A DNA stretch of 64,000 nt from Alkalibacterium sp046484155 (GCF_046484155.1 NZ_JAWOBT010000036.1:3784-67783); one strand, 5' to 3'; shown: positions 41,622-50,558, numbered from the stretch's first letter. Made by a program: numbers and translations. The notes: generated by a model from the sequence alone, not told the origin.

Positions 41622-41930
41622 ATGGCAAAACAAAAAATTCGTATTCGTTTGAAAGCTTACGAACATCGCGTACTCGATCAATCAGCAGACAAAATTGTGG
41701 AAACAGCAATAAGAACTGGGGCTACCGTATCTGGTCCAATTCCATTGCCGACTGAACGTCAATTATTTACTGTAATCCGTTCGCCGCACGTATACAAAGA
41801 CTCACGCGAACAATTCGAAATGCGCACACACAAACGTCTAGTAGACATTATCAACCCAACAGCAAAAACTGTTGATGCGTTAACTAAACTTGACTTACCG
41901 TCAGGCGTAGACATTGAAATCAAACTATAA
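41622..41930 (+). CDS. rpsJ: 30S ribosomal protein S10
   Basis: 102 residues, IRIRLKAYEHRVLDQSADKIVETA start and GPIPLPTERQLFTVIRSPHVYKDSREQFEMRTHKR loop. Head protein of the 30S subunit and partner of NusB and NusG in antitermination. AAGGAGGG precedes the ATG. First gene of the S10 operon. Confidence 0.97.
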   Translation: MAKQKIRIRLKAYEHRVLDQSADKIVETAIRTGATVSGPIPLPTERQLFTVIRSPHVYKDSREQFEMRTHKRLVDIINPTAKTVDALTKLDLPSGVDIEIKL

Positions 41931-41963
41931 TAAATAAAAAATTAAAATAACGGAGGTGTACTC

Positions 41964-42596
41964 ATGACCAAAGGAATCTTGGGAAGAAAAGTCGGAATGA
42001 CTCAAATGTTCAGCAAGTCAGGTGAACTATTACCTGTAACAGTAATCGAAGTTCGATCAAACGTTGTCTTGCAAGTTAAAACAACTGAAACAGACGGTTA
42101 CAATGCTGTTCAATTAGGGTATGAAGATAAACGTGAAGTTTTATCTAACAAACCGGCACAAGGTCATGTTAAAAAAGCTAACACGGCTCCTAAGCGCTTC
42201 ATTAAAGAAATACGAGATGCTGAGCTAGGGGACGTAGAAGTTGGAAGCGAAATAAAAGTAGACACATTTGCAGAAGGCGACATCGTTGATGTCACAGGAA
42301 CGTCTAAAGGTAAAGGATTCCAAGGAGTTATTAAACGTCACGGCCAAAGTCGTGGACCTGAAACTCACGGATCTCGTCACCATCGTCGTCCTGGTTCTAT
42401 GGGTATGGCTACTCATCCTGGTAAAGTATTTAAAGGCAAGAAATTAGCCGGCCGTATGGGTGGAGAAGTAGTAACTGTGCAAAATCTTGAAGTTGTAGGC
42501 GTCGATACAGAACGTAACGTCTTATTAATTAAAGGGAATGTACCAGGTTCTAAAAAAGCACTTATAGAAATTAAATCTGCATTAAAAAGCAAGTAA
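41964..42596 (+). CDS. rplC: 50S ribosomal protein L3
   Basis: 210 residues. KGILGRKVGMTQMF start and the long loop reaching the peptidyl-transferase centre (FQGVIKRHGQSRGPETHGSRHHRRPGS region), including the Gln that is methylated in some bacteria. GGAGGTG upstream; 33 bases after rpsJ. Confidence 0.97.
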   Translation: MTKGILGRKVGMTQMFSKSGELLPVTVIEVRSNVVLQVKTTETDGYNAVQLGYEDKREVLSNKPAQGHVKKANTAPKRFIKEIRDAELGDVEVGSEIKVDTFAEGDIVDVTGTSKGKGFQGVIKRHGQSRGPETHGSRHHRRPGSMGMATHPGKVFKGKKLAGRMGGEVVTVQNLEVVGVDTERNVLLIKGNVPGSKKALIEIKSALKSK

Positions 42597-42620
42597 TAGT
42601 AGGAAGGGAGGACTAGCAGA

Positions 42621-43244
42621 ATGCCAACTGTAAAGTTATTTAAACAAGACGGAACGCAAAATGGTGAAGTAACTTTAAACGATGCTATCTTTGGAATTGA
42701 ACCAAACGAAAATGTCGTTTTTGATGCAATCACTATGCAACGTGCGTCACTAAGACAAGGAACACACGCAGTGAAAAACCGCAGCGCAGTACGTGGCGGT
42801 GGACGCAAACCGTGGCGTCAAAAAGGAACTGGACGTGCGCGTCAAGGTTCGATCCGTGCACCACAATGGCGTGGAGGTGGCGTTGTCTTCGGACCAACAC
42901 CACGTTCATACGGGTATAAATTACCGAAAAAAGTTCGTCGATTAGCTATTAAATCTGTTTTATCTGCTAAAGCAGCAAGCGATGATATTATCGTATTAGA
43001 GGGTTTAAACTTCGACGCACCAAAAACAAAAGAATTCAGAGTTGTGCTTAACAATATAGATGCAAGTAAAAAAGCGTTAGTTGTCGTAGAAGATGATAAT
43101 GAATTTGCAAAACTATCTGCACGTAATATTCCCGGAGTTAAAGTAGTAGCTCCTAACAATGTGTCAGTGCTGGATGTTGTTGCGAATAACAAGCTCATCT
43201 TGACGAAGGCTGCTCTGGAAAAATTAGAGGAGGCTCTTAAATAA
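42621..43244 (+). CDS. rplD: 50S ribosomal protein L4
   Basis: 207 residues. Exit-tunnel loop RNRSAVRGGGRKPWRQKGTGRARQGSIRAPQWRGG-type region near 50-85 and FGPTPRSYGYKLPKKVRRLA. In E. coli L4 is the operon repressor. Stop codon shares its last base with the rplW ATG (43244). Confidence 0.97.
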   Translation: MPTVKLFKQDGTQNGEVTLNDAIFGIEPNENVVFDAITMQRASLRQGTHAVKNRSAVRGGGRKPWRQKGTGRARQGSIRAPQWRGGGVVFGPTPRSYGYKLPKKVRRLAIKSVLSAKAASDDIIVLEGLNFDAPKTKEFRVVLNNIDASKKALVVVEDDNEFAKLSARNIPGVKVVAPNNVSVLDVVANNKLILTKAALEKLEEALK

Positions 43245-43534
43245 TGGATGCACGCGACATAATATTACGCCCGATCATTACCGAAGCTTCTATGTCTGCT
43301 ATGGAAAACAAAAAGTACACATTCGAAGTTAATGTTCGCGCTAAAAAAACAAACATCAAAAAAGCTGTCGAAGAATTATTCGATGTAAAAGTTGACAAAG
43401 TCAACGTTATCAATACAGCTCCTAAACCTAAACGCATGGGACGTCACGAAGGTCACACTAAAAAACGTCGTAAAGCAATTGTAACTTTAAAAGCTGATTC
43501 TAAAGATATTGCATTGTTCGGAAGCGAAGAATAA
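43244..43534 (+). CDS. rplW: 50S ribosomal protein L23
   Basis: 96 residues. DIILRPIITEASM start, FEVNVRAKKTNIKKAVEELFDVKV core. Sits at the tunnel exit and is a docking site for trigger factor and SRP. Overlaps rplD by one base, so translation is coupled; GAGGAGG lies inside the end of rplD. Confidence 0.97.
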   Translation: MDARDIILRPIITEASMSAMENKKYTFEVNVRAKKTNIKKAVEELFDVKVDKVNVINTAPKPKRMGRHEGHTKKRRKAIVTLKADSKDIALFGSEE

Positions 43535-43597
43535 AACTTGATTTTAATAATTTTAATATAGGTTTCAATAAACTAGCTTAACAAGGAGGGGAATCAC

Positions 43598-44437
43598 GTG
43601 GCAATTAAGACATACAAAGCTACCACAAACGGACGTCGTAACATGACAGGGTCTGATTTCGCTGAAATCACAACTAATAAGCCTGAGAAAAGCTTACTAA
43701 GACCAAGCCCAAAACGTGCCGGACGTAACAACGCTGGTAAAATCACTGTCCGTCATCAAGGCGGAGGCCACAAACATAAATACCGTGTGATTGACTTCAA
43801 ACGTCAAAAAGATGGCGTTCGCGGTATTGTTAAAACGATTGAATACGATCCAAACCGTTCCGCAAATATCTCATTGCTTCAATATGAAGATGGAACGAAA
43901 ACTTACATCTTATCACCTAAAGGAATCGTAGTAGGCCAAAACGTCTATTCAGGTCCTGATTCTGATATCAAAGTAGGAAATACCTTGCCATTAGTTAATA
44001 TCCCTGCTGGTACAGTTGTACACAACATTGAAATGAAGCCAGGTAAAGGTGGACAATTAGTTCGTTCAGCCGGAACTTCAGCTCAAGTGTTAGGTAAAGA
44101 AGATAAATACGCGCTTATTCGTTTAGGTTCAGGTGAAACTCGCTTGATCTTATCTAGCTGTCGCGCAACAATCGGTGCAGTTGGTAACGAACAACACGAA
44201 TTAATCAACATTGGTAAAGCAGGACGTAACCGTTGGTTAGGTAAACGTCCGTCAGTTCGTGGTTCAGTAATGAACCCTAACGATCACCCACACGGTGGTG
44301 GTGAAGGTAAAGCGCCTATTGGTCGCCCAAGCCCAATGTCACCATGGGGTAAACCAACTCTTGGTAAGAAAACACGTTCAACTAAGAATCGTTCAGATAA
44401 ACTTATCATACGTCGTCGTAAAACTAAGAAAAAATAA
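43598..44437 (+). CDS. rplB: 50S ribosomal protein L2
   Basis: 279 residues. GRNNAGKITVRHQGGGHKHKYR near 48-69, and the C-terminal MNPNDHPHGGGEGKAPIGRPSP segment with the conserved His needed at the peptidyl-transferase centre. GTG start after AAGGAGGGG. Confidence 0.97.
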   Translation: MAIKTYKATTNGRRNMTGSDFAEITTNKPEKSLLRPSPKRAGRNNAGKITVRHQGGGHKHKYRVIDFKRQKDGVRGIVKTIEYDPNRSANISLLQYEDGTKTYILSPKGIVVGQNVYSGPDSDIKVGNTLPLVNIPAGTVVHNIEMKPGKGGQLVRSAGTSAQVLGKEDKYALIRLGSGETRLILSSCRATIGAVGNEQHELINIGKAGRNRWLGKRPSVRGSVMNPNDHPHGGGEGKAPIGRPSPMSPWGKPTLGKKTRSTKNRSDKLIIRRRKTKKK

Positions 44438-44499
44438 CCAAGACAACTAACAATATAATGAGAAATATTATGGGGTAAACCCGAAGAGGAGGGCAATAC

Positions 44500-44775
44500 A
44501 TGAGCCGTAGTTTGAAAAAGGGACCTTTCGTCGATGATCATTTGATGAAAAAAGTTCGCGAAATGGATGATGACAAGAAACGTGTAATTAAAACATGGTC
44601 ACGTCGTTCAACTATCTTTCCGAACTTTGTAGGTTATACCATTGCCGTATATGATGGAAGAAAGCATGTACCAGTTTATGTCCAAGAAGACATGGTTGGA
44701 CACAAGTTAGGCGAATTTGCACCAACAAGAACGTTCCGCGGACACGGAAAAGACGACCGCACAACGAAACGTTAA
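44500..44775 (+). CDS. rpsS: 30S ribosomal protein S19
   Basis: 91 residues. MSRSLKKGPFVDDHLM start and GHKLGEFAPTRTFRGH motif. Small-subunit head protein near the A-site finger and S13. GAGGAGGG upstream. Confidence 0.97.
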   Translation: MSRSLKKGPFVDDHLMKKVREMDDDKKRVIKTWSRRSTIFPNFVGYTIAVYDGRKHVPVYVQEDMVGHKLGEFAPTRTFRGHGKDDRTTKR

Positions 44776-44796
44776 GAGCGAAGGGAGGATACATTC

Positions 44797-45153
44797 ATGG
44801 CAGAAACAGTAACCGCAGCTAAAGCAACTGCTCGTACGATTCGCATCGCACCACGTAAAGTACGTATGGTGATCGATACTATCAGAGGGAAAAGTGCTGC
44901 AGAAGCTATTTCTATCCTTCGCTTCACTAACAGAGGCGCAGCGGTAGCGGTAGAGAAAGTTTTAATGTCAGCAATTGCAAATGCTGAACACAATTACGAT
45001 ATGGATATTGCAGAATTAGTCGTAAGCGAAGCCTACGTAAATGAAGGAGCTACTTTAAAAAGGTTCCGTCCACGTGCTAAAGGTGCAGCTTCACGAATCA
45101 ACAAACGTACCAGCCACATTAGCATTGTGGTAACAGAGAAAAAGGAGGGGTAA
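44797..45153 (+). CDS. rplV: 50S ribosomal protein L22
   Basis: 118 residues. Contains ARTIRIAPRKVRMVIDTIRGK and the tunnel beta-hairpin with LKRFRPRAKGAASRINKRTSHI, the site of macrolide-resistance changes elsewhere; no insertion or deletion is obvious. GGGAGG upstream. Confidence 0.96.
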   Translation: MAETVTAAKATARTIRIAPRKVRMVIDTIRGKSAAEAISILRFTNRGAAVAVEKVLMSAIANAEHNYDMDIAELVVSEAYVNEGATLKRFRPRAKGAASRINKRTSHISIVVTEKKEG

Positions 45154-45156
45154 TCA

Positions 45157-45813
45157 GTGGGACAAAAAGTAAATCCTCATGGTATGCGTGTCGGCGTCAT
45201 TCAAGACTGGGACGCTAAATGGTACGCAGAAAAAGATTTTGCAGACAAACTACATGAAGACCTTGCTGTTCGTGAGTACATTGCTAAAAAATTAAGTGAT
45301 GCCTCCGTTTCTCGTGTAGAAATCGAACGTGCAGCAAACAGGGTTAATGTGTCAATTCACACTGCTAAACCAGGAATGGTTATTGGTAAAGGCGGAACAG
45401 AAGTTGATTCATTAAGAAATGGTTTAAACAAGTTAACTGGTAAAAGAGTTCACGTTAACATCGTGGAAATTAAAAGACCAGATATGGACGCTATGTTAGT
45501 AGCTAAAAGTATTGCTGAGCAATTAGAAAACCGTATTTCATTCCGTCGTGCACAAAAACAAGCTCTCCAACGCACAATGCGTTCAGGTGCTAAAGGTGTT
45601 CGTACAATGGTAGCCGGTCGACTAAACGGAGCAGATATTGCCCGTAGCGAAAGCTTTGCTGAAGGAAGTGTTCCTTTGCATACTATTCGTGCAGACATCG
45701 ATTACGCTAACGAAGAAGCCGATACTACTTATGGTAAAATCGGAGTCAAAGTATGGATCTATAAAGGAGAAATTCTTCCTGAAGTTAAGGAAGATAAGAA
45801 AGGAGGGAAATAA
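45157..45813 (+). CDS. rpsC: 30S ribosomal protein S3
   Basis: 218 residues. KH domain with GMVIGKGGTEVDSLR near 70-84 and C-terminal domain YGKIGVKVWIYKGEILP. Forms part of the mRNA entry helicase with S4 and S5. GTG start 3 bases after the rplV stop; the GGAGGGG ribosome binding site lies inside the rplV end. Confidence 0.97.
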   Translation: MGQKVNPHGMRVGVIQDWDAKWYAEKDFADKLHEDLAVREYIAKKLSDASVSRVEIERAANRVNVSIHTAKPGMVIGKGGTEVDSLRNGLNKLTGKRVHVNIVEIKRPDMDAMLVAKSIAEQLENRISFRRAQKQALQRTMRSGAKGVRTMVAGRLNGADIARSESFAEGSVPLHTIRADIDYANEEADTTYGKIGVKVWIYKGEILPEVKEDKKGGK

Positions 45814-45816
45814 TCA

Positions 45817-46248
45817 ATGTTAGTACCAAAACGTGTAAAACACCGTCGCGAATTCCGTGGTAAAATGCGTGGAGAAGCTAAAGGCGGCAAAGAGATCGCT
45901 TATGGTCAATATGGTTTACAAGCAATTGACTCCGTATGGATCACAAGCAGACAAATTGAAGCAGCTCGTATAGCAATGACTCGTTATATGAAACGTGGTG
46001 GGAAAGTGTGGATTAAAATTTTCCCTCACAAACCAGTGTCAGCTAAGGCAATTGGTGTTCGTATGGGTTCTGGTAAAGGAGCCCCTGAGAGCTGGGTATC
46101 GCCTGTCAAACGTGGTAAGATCATGTTTGAAATCGGTGGAGTATCTGAAGAAGTAGCTCGCGAAGCATTGCGCTTAGCTTCACACAAACTACCGGTTAGA
46201 ACTAGAGTAGTAACTCGTGAAGAAAGTGGTGACTCAAATGAAGGCTAA
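45817..46248 (+). CDS. rplP: 50S ribosomal protein L16
   Basis: 143 residues. MLVPKRVKHRREFRGKMRG start and PVSAKAIGVRMGSGKGAPESWVSPVKRG, the loop contacting the A-site tRNA. Overlaps the rpmC start by 11 bases. Confidence 0.97.
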   Translation: MLVPKRVKHRREFRGKMRGEAKGGKEIAYGQYGLQAIDSVWITSRQIEAARIAMTRYMKRGGKVWIKIFPHKPVSAKAIGVRMGSGKGAPESWVSPVKRGKIMFEIGGVSEEVAREALRLASHKLPVRTRVVTREESGDSNEG

Positions 46249-46429
46249 TGAATTAAAAAGCTTATCCACTACTGAATTAATTGAAAAAGAAGCAGAATAC
46301 AAAGAAGAGCTATTTAACTTACGCTTTCAATTAGCTACTGGACAACTAGAAAACACCGCTCGTATAAATGCAGTACGCAAAAATATCGCGCGTGTTAAAA
46401 CTGTTTTGCGCCAAGCTGAAACAGCGTAA
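46238..46429 (+). CDS. rpmC: 50S ribosomal protein L29
   Basis: 63 residues, two-helix protein: MKANELKSLSTTELIEKEAEYKEELFNLRFQLATGQLENTARIN. Start is ATG 46238, which gives the family length; upstream in-frame codons to 46217 belong to rplP. Sits at the tunnel exit beside L23. Confidence 0.95.
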   Translation: MKANELKSLSTTELIEKEAEYKEELFNLRFQLATGQLENTARINAVRKNIARVKTVLRQAETA

Positions 46430-46470
46430 TAAGAAGATAGTGTAATAGTTTATTCAAAGGAGGCTGGAAA

Positions 46471-46734
46471 ATGGCTGAACGTAACAATCGTAAAGTATAT
46501 CAAGGAAAAGTGACTTCTGACAAAATGGATAAGACCATCGTTGTTGAAATCGCTACTCAAAAACAACATCCTAAATACAAAAAACGTATTAAATACTCTA
46601 CTAAATTTAAAGCACATGACGAAACTAATACCGCTAAAACTGGCGACGTTGTTAAAATAATGGAAACACGTCCGTTATCTAAAGATAAACGATTCCGTTT
46701 ATTAGAAGTGGTTGAAGAATCAGTAAATCTATAA
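46471..46734 (+). CDS. rpsQ: 30S ribosomal protein S17
   Basis: 87 residues, OB-fold: YQGKVTSDKMDKTIVVEI and YSTKFKAHDETNTAKTGDVVKIMETRPLSKDKRFRL. AAAGGAGG upstream. The 77-base gap to rplN has a short CTCC/GGAG hairpin. Confidence 0.97.
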   Translation: MAERNNRKVYQGKVTSDKMDKTIVVEIATQKQHPKYKKRIKYSTKFKAHDETNTAKTGDVVKIMETRPLSKDKRFRLLEVVEESVNL

Positions 46735-46811
46735 TGTAAAATCTCCGGGTAACCGGGAGCTACACAACGATGAAGTAATCTTTATCGTGAGTTTGAAAGG
46801 GGGATCCTAAC

Positions 46812-47180
46812 GTGATTCAAACAGAAAGTCGTATGAAAGTCGCTGACAACTCTGGAGCACGTGAAGTGCTTGTCATTAAAGTTTTAGGTGGATCAGGTGC
46901 CAAAACTGCTAACATTGGTGACGAAGTAGTTGTTACTGTGAAACAGGCTACACCAGGCGGCGTTGTTAAAAAAGGTGACGTTGTTCGTGCAGTAATCGTT
47001 CGTACTAAAAGTGGCGCTAGACGTCCAGATGGTTCTTATATTAAATTTGATGAAAATGCATGTGTAATAATTCGTGAAGACAAAGCACCACGTGGGACAC
47101 GTATCTTCGGACCAGTTGCTCGTGAATTACGTGAGAATGACTTTATGAGAATTGTTTCGTTAGCTCCGGAAGTTTTATAA
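46812..47180 (+). CDS. rplN: 50S ribosomal protein L14
   Basis: 122 residues. MIQTESRMKVADNSGAREVLVIKVLGG start and RRPDGSYIKFDENACVII motif. GTG start after GAAAGGGGG. In Firmicutes it often heads the spc part of the fused S10-spc operon; no separate promoter is obvious. Confidence 0.97.
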   Translation: MIQTESRMKVADNSGAREVLVIKVLGGSGAKTANIGDEVVVTVKQATPGGVVKKGDVVRAVIVRTKSGARRPDGSYIKFDENACVIIREDKAPRGTRIFGPVARELRENDFMRIVSLAPEVL

Positions 47181-47214
47181 TTCCGATAAACGTCATAAGG
47201 AGGTGCGCTAGAGA

Positions 47215-47520
47215 ATGTTTGTAAAAACAGGAGATAAAGTCAAAATAATAACAGGTAAAGATAAAGGCAAAGAAGGCACTATATTAGCTGCTATGCCTAA
47301 AAAGAATAAAGTTCTTGTTGAAGGACTTAATATCATGAAAAAACATACCCGTCCTACTGGTATGGGACAAGAAGGCGGAATTGTTGAGAAAGAAGCACCA
47401 ATTCACGTTTCTAATGTTCAGTTAATTGATCCAAAAACGAATGAATCTACTCGTGTAGGTTATAAAGTTGAAAATGGTAAAAAAGTTCGCTACGCTAAAA
47501 AATCTGGCGAAGCACTTTAA
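47215..47520 (+). CDS. rplX: 50S ribosomal protein L24
   Basis: 101 residues with an N-terminal KOW motif (VKTGDKVKIITGKDKGKEGTI) and KKHTRPTGMGQEGGIVEKEAPIHVSNV. Assembly initiator of the large subunit. AAGGAGGTG upstream. Confidence 0.96.
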   Translation: MFVKTGDKVKIITGKDKGKEGTILAAMPKKNKVLVEGLNIMKKHTRPTGMGQEGGIVEKEAPIHVSNVQLIDPKTNESTRVGYKVENGKKVRYAKKSGEAL

Positions 47521-47549
47521 TCTAAAGTATGAAAGGAGGGCATTCATTT

Positions 47550-48089
47550 ATGACACGCCTTAAAGAAAAGTATAACAATGATGTACGCAAATCATTAGTT
47601 GAAAAATTTGACTACACTTCTATTATGGAAGCACCAAGAGTTGATAAAATCGTTATCAACATGGGTGTTGGTGAAGCTGTATCAAACACAAAAAACTTAG
47701 ACAAAGCAGTAGAAGAATTAAGATTGATTTCTGGACAAAAACCACTTATTACTCATGCCAAAAAATCTATTGCTGCATTCCGTTTACGTGAAGGTATGCC
47801 AATCGGTACCAAAGTAACTTTACGTGGCGATCGCATGTACGATTTCTTAGATAAATTAGTTACTGTTTCATTACCTCGTGTACGTGACTTCCGTGGAGTA
47901 GGTAAAAACTCATTCGACGGACGTGGAAACTACACGTTAGGAATCAAAGAGCAACTTATTTTCCCTGAAATCAATTATGATGATGTGGACAAAGTTCGCG
48001 GTATGGACATTGTTATTGTAACAACAGCTAACTCCGATGAAGAAGCTCGTGAATTACTTGGACAATTGGGAATGCCGTTCCAGAAATAA
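47550..48089 (+). CDS. rplE: 50S ribosomal protein L5
   Basis: 179 residues. MTRLKEKYNNDVRKSLVEKF start, VDKIVINMGVGEA, and the tRNA-contacting loop. Binds 5S rRNA. ATG 47550 is preceded by AAAGGAGGG; a frame extension to 47529 overlaps that site and is rejected. Confidence 0.96.
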   Translation: MTRLKEKYNNDVRKSLVEKFDYTSIMEAPRVDKIVINMGVGEAVSNTKNLDKAVEELRLISGQKPLITHAKKSIAAFRLREGMPIGTKVTLRGDRMYDFLDKLVTVSLPRVRDFRGVGKNSFDGRGNYTLGIKEQLIFPEINYDDVDKVRGMDIVIVTTANSDEEARELLGQLGMPFQK

Positions 48090-48122
48090 CCTAAACAACC
48101 TATTAGGAGGGTAATTGTAAAA

Positions 48123-48308
48123 ATGGCTAAAAAATCAATGATTGCAAAACAAAAAAGACCAGCCAAATTTTCGACTCAAGAGTATACCCGCTGTGAACGT
48201 TGTGGACGCCCACATGCTGTATACAAAAAATTTAAATTATGCCGTATTTGCTTGCGTGAGCTAGCTTATAAAGGTCAAATTCCTGGCTTGAAAAAAGCAA
48301 GCTGGTAA
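48123..48308 (+). CDS. rpsN: 30S ribosomal protein S14, zinc-binding type (type Z)
   Basis: 61 residues. Two CxxC pairs (CERC near 24-27, CRIC near 39-42) mark the zinc-containing short form common in Firmicutes spc operons. Many relatives keep a second zinc-free S14 elsewhere. A 13-bp direct repeat follows (48311-48336). Confidence 0.95.
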   Translation: MAKKSMIAKQKRPAKFSTQEYTRCERCGRPHAVYKKFKLCRICLRELAYKGQIPGLKKASW

Positions 48309-48310
48309 AC

Positions 48311-48341
48311 AAAACGTTAAACGAAAACGTTAAACGAAAAC
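48311..48341. repeat. 13-bp tandem repeat before rpsH
   Basis: Two full copies of AAAACGTTAAACG (48311-48323, 48324-48336) plus AAAAC. Each contains the palindrome AACGTT. Confidence 0.8.
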
Positions 48342-48365
48342 TTGCCGTAAAGGAGGCTACAACGA

Positions 48366-48764
48366 ATGGTCATGACAGATCCAATTGCAGATTTCTTAAC
48401 TCGTATTCGTAACGCTAATAACGCTCGTCATACGAAATTGGAAATTCCTGCTTCAAAAGTAAAAAAAGGTATGGCCGATATCCTGAAATCGGAAGGTTTC
48501 ATCAAGGGTGTTGAATTCGTGGAAGATGACAAACAAGGCATCATCCGCGTGTTCTTGAAATATGGTCAAAACAACGAACGTGTTATTACTGGTTTGAAAC
48601 GTATCTCTAAACCAGGCTTACGTGTTTATGTCAAAGCAGAAGAAATGCCTAAAGTGTTGAACGGACTAGGAATAGCTCTTGTTTCTACACCAGAAGGTAT
48701 TGTAACAGACAAAACTGCTCGTGCTAAAAATATCGGCGGAGAAGTCCTCGCATATATTTGGTAA
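48366..48764 (+). CDS. rpsH: 30S ribosomal protein S8
   Basis: 132 residues. MVMTDPIADFLTRIRNANNARH start, RISKPGLRVYVKAEEMPKVLNGLGIALVSTPEG. Key assembly protein and, in E. coli, repressor of the spc operon. AAAGGAGG upstream. Confidence 0.97.
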   Translation: MVMTDPIADFLTRIRNANNARHTKLEIPASKVKKGMADILKSEGFIKGVEFVEDDKQGIIRVFLKYGQNNERVITGLKRISKPGLRVYVKAEEMPKVLNGLGIALVSTPEGIVTDKTARAKNIGGEVLAYIW

Positions 48765-48796
48765 TGAGTTAAGAAAGATGAAGGAGGTGCCGAACT

Positions 48797-49333
48797 TTGA
48801 GCCGTATTGGAAAACTACCAATCACAATTCCTGAAGGTGTTGAAGTAAACATCGACGGAAACGTGATCACAGTTAAAGGGAAAAACGGAGAATTGACCCG
48901 TGAAATAAGCCCTATTATTGATGTTAAAGTTGAAGATAACCAAATAATATTTGTGCGACCTGATGAATCAAAAACGAGTCGTTCGATCCACGGAACAACT
49001 CGTGCCAATGTGAATAACATGGTCGAAGGTGTTGCTGTTGGTTTTGAAAAGATTCTTGAATTCAATGGTGTTGGTTACCGTGCACAAAAACAGGGAAACA
49101 AGTTAGTGCTGAACGTTGGCCTATCACACCCAGTTGAATTTGAAGAAATAGAAGGACTGACAGTCGAAGTACCATCTAACACTGTTGTTTCTGTTAAAGG
49201 CGCAAACAAAGAAAAAGTTGGCGCATTAGCTGCCAACATCCGTTCCGTACGCCCACCAGAACCTTATAAAGGGAAAGGTATTCGCTATCGTGGCGAAAAC
49301 GTACGTCGCAAAGAAGGTAAAACGGGTAAATAA
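48797..49333 (+). CDS. rplF: 50S ribosomal protein L6
   Basis: 178 residues. SRIGKLPITIPEGVEV start and the C-terminal PPEPYKGKGIRYRGENVRRKEGKTGK, near the factor-binding site. TTG start (48797) after GAAGGAGGTG. A hairpin with a T-tract follows the stop. Confidence 0.97.
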   Translation: MSRIGKLPITIPEGVEVNIDGNVITVKGKNGELTREISPIIDVKVEDNQIIFVRPDESKTSRSIHGTTRANVNNMVEGVAVGFEKILEFNGVGYRAQKQGNKLVLNVGLSHPVEFEEIEGLTVEVPSNTVVSVKGANKEKVGALAANIRSVRPPEPYKGKGIRYRGENVRRKEGKTGK

Positions 49334-49340
49334 TAAGTTG

Positions 49341-49387
49341 AAAGAGGACACTATAACAATTTGTTATAACGTTCTACTTCTCTTTTT
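49341..49387 (+). terminator. Weak terminator or attenuator between rplF and rplR
   Basis: Inner stem TATAACA/TGTTATA (49352-49358, 49362-49368) inside an outer AAAGAG/CTCTTT (49341-49346, 49380-49385), ending in five T. The internal gap in the stem makes it weak; genes on both sides are essential, so at most it reduces downstream expression. Confidence 0.45.
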
Positions 49388-49444
49388 ACCGAGGAACCTG
49401 ACGATCTCATATCAATGAGAATTTTGAATAAAGAGGTGACAATT

Positions 49445-49801
49445 GTGATTACAAAACCAGATAAAAATAAATTACGTCTAAAAAGACATAAACGCATTCG
49501 CAGAAACCTTTCTGGTACTGCTGTGCGCCCACGTTTAAGTGTGTTCCGTTCGAACACAAACATCTACGCTCAATTAATTGATGATGTAGAGGGTGTAACG
49601 CTCGCAAGCGCATCTTCCTTAGATACTGACGTTTCAGGAGATTCGAAAGTTGAAGAAGCTACTGCAGTAGGAGCTTTACTTGCTAAACAAGCTAAAGACA
49701 AAGATATTTCTGTCGTTGTTTTCGACCGTGGAGGATATCAATATCACGGACGTGTGAAAGCTTTAGCAGACGCAGCTCGTGAAAACGGACTATCATTCTA
49801 A
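49445..49801 (+). CDS. rplR: 50S ribosomal protein L18
   Basis: 118 residues. LRLKRHKRIRRNLSGTAVRPRLSVFRSNTNIYAQLIDD and C-terminal VVFDRGGYQYHGRVKALADAARENGLSF. Binds 5S rRNA. Start is GTG 49445, 6 bases after AAAGAGGTG; the longer frame from 49415 runs over that site. Confidence 0.95.
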   Translation: MITKPDKNKLRLKRHKRIRRNLSGTAVRPRLSVFRSNTNIYAQLIDDVEGVTLASASSLDTDVSGDSKVEEATAVGALLAKQAKDKDISVVVFDRGGYQYHGRVKALADAARENGLSF

Positions 49802-49823
49802 AGAAAAGGAGGAATAACAGTAT

Positions 49824-50327
49824 ATGACAACTCATATAGATGCATCTAAATTAGATCTTGAAGATCGCGTAGTTGCAATCAACCGCGTAACTAAAGTAGT
49901 TAAAGGTGGACGTCGTTTACGTTTCGCTGCTTTAGTAGTAGTCGGAGATAAAAATGGACATGTTGGTTTTGGTACCGGTAAAGCTCAAGAAGTACCAGAA
50001 GCAATCCGTAAGGCGATTGAAGCTGCTAAAACTAACATAGTAGAAGTACCTATGGTAGGGACAACATTGCCTCATAAAGTCATCGGACGTCATGGTGGCG
50101 GTAATATCATCTTGAAACCAGCTGCTGCAGGTTCTGGAGTTTCTGCTGGTGGTCCAGTACGTGCTATATTAGAATTAGCTGGCGTACAAGACGTTTCTTC
50201 TAAGTCTGTTGGATCTAGTTCACCAATCAACATGATTCGTGCAACGATCGATGGAATTAAACAATTGAAACGTGCGGAAGACGTAGCAAAACTTCGTGGG
50301 AAATCTGTCGAAGAATTACTTGGATAA
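49824..50327 (+). CDS. rpsE: 30S ribosomal protein S5
   Basis: 167 residues. LEDRVVAINRVTKVVKGGRRLRF with the spectinomycin loop region in wild-type form, then GHVGFGTGKAQEVPEAIRKA and the C-terminal RATIDGIKQLK. Decoding fidelity protein. AAAGGAGG upstream. Confidence 0.97.
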   Translation: MTTHIDASKLDLEDRVVAINRVTKVVKGGRRLRFAALVVVGDKNGHVGFGTGKAQEVPEAIRKAIEAAKTNIVEVPMVGTTLPHKVIGRHGGGNIILKPAAAGSGVSAGGPVRAILELAGVQDVSSKSVGSSSPINMIRATIDGIKQLKRAEDVAKLRGKSVEELLG

Positions 50328-50341
50328 GGAGAGATGACACA

Positions 50342-50524
50342 ATGGCAAACTTAGAAATCACATTAAAACGTAGTTTAATTGGTCGTCCTCAAAGACAACA
50401 CCAAGTAGTAAAATCTTTAGGTCTGAAAAAAATCAACTCTTCAGTTGTACGACCTGATAACGATGCAGTGCGAGGCGCAATTAAACATATCGCTCATTTA
50501 GTAGACGTTAAAGAAGTCAAATGA
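50342..50524 (+). CDS. rpmD: 50S ribosomal protein L30
   Basis: 60 residues: LEITLKRSLIGRPQRQHQVVKSLGLKKINSSVVRPDNDAVRGAI. Typical small L30 without extensions. AAGGAGAG upstream, 14 bases after rpsE. Confidence 0.96.
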   Translation: MANLEITLKRSLIGRPQRQHQVVKSLGLKKINSSVVRPDNDAVRGAIKHIAHLVDVKEVK

Positions 50525-50558
50525 GCACAGAGTCTATTTAAAGGAGGTGCCAAGATTT

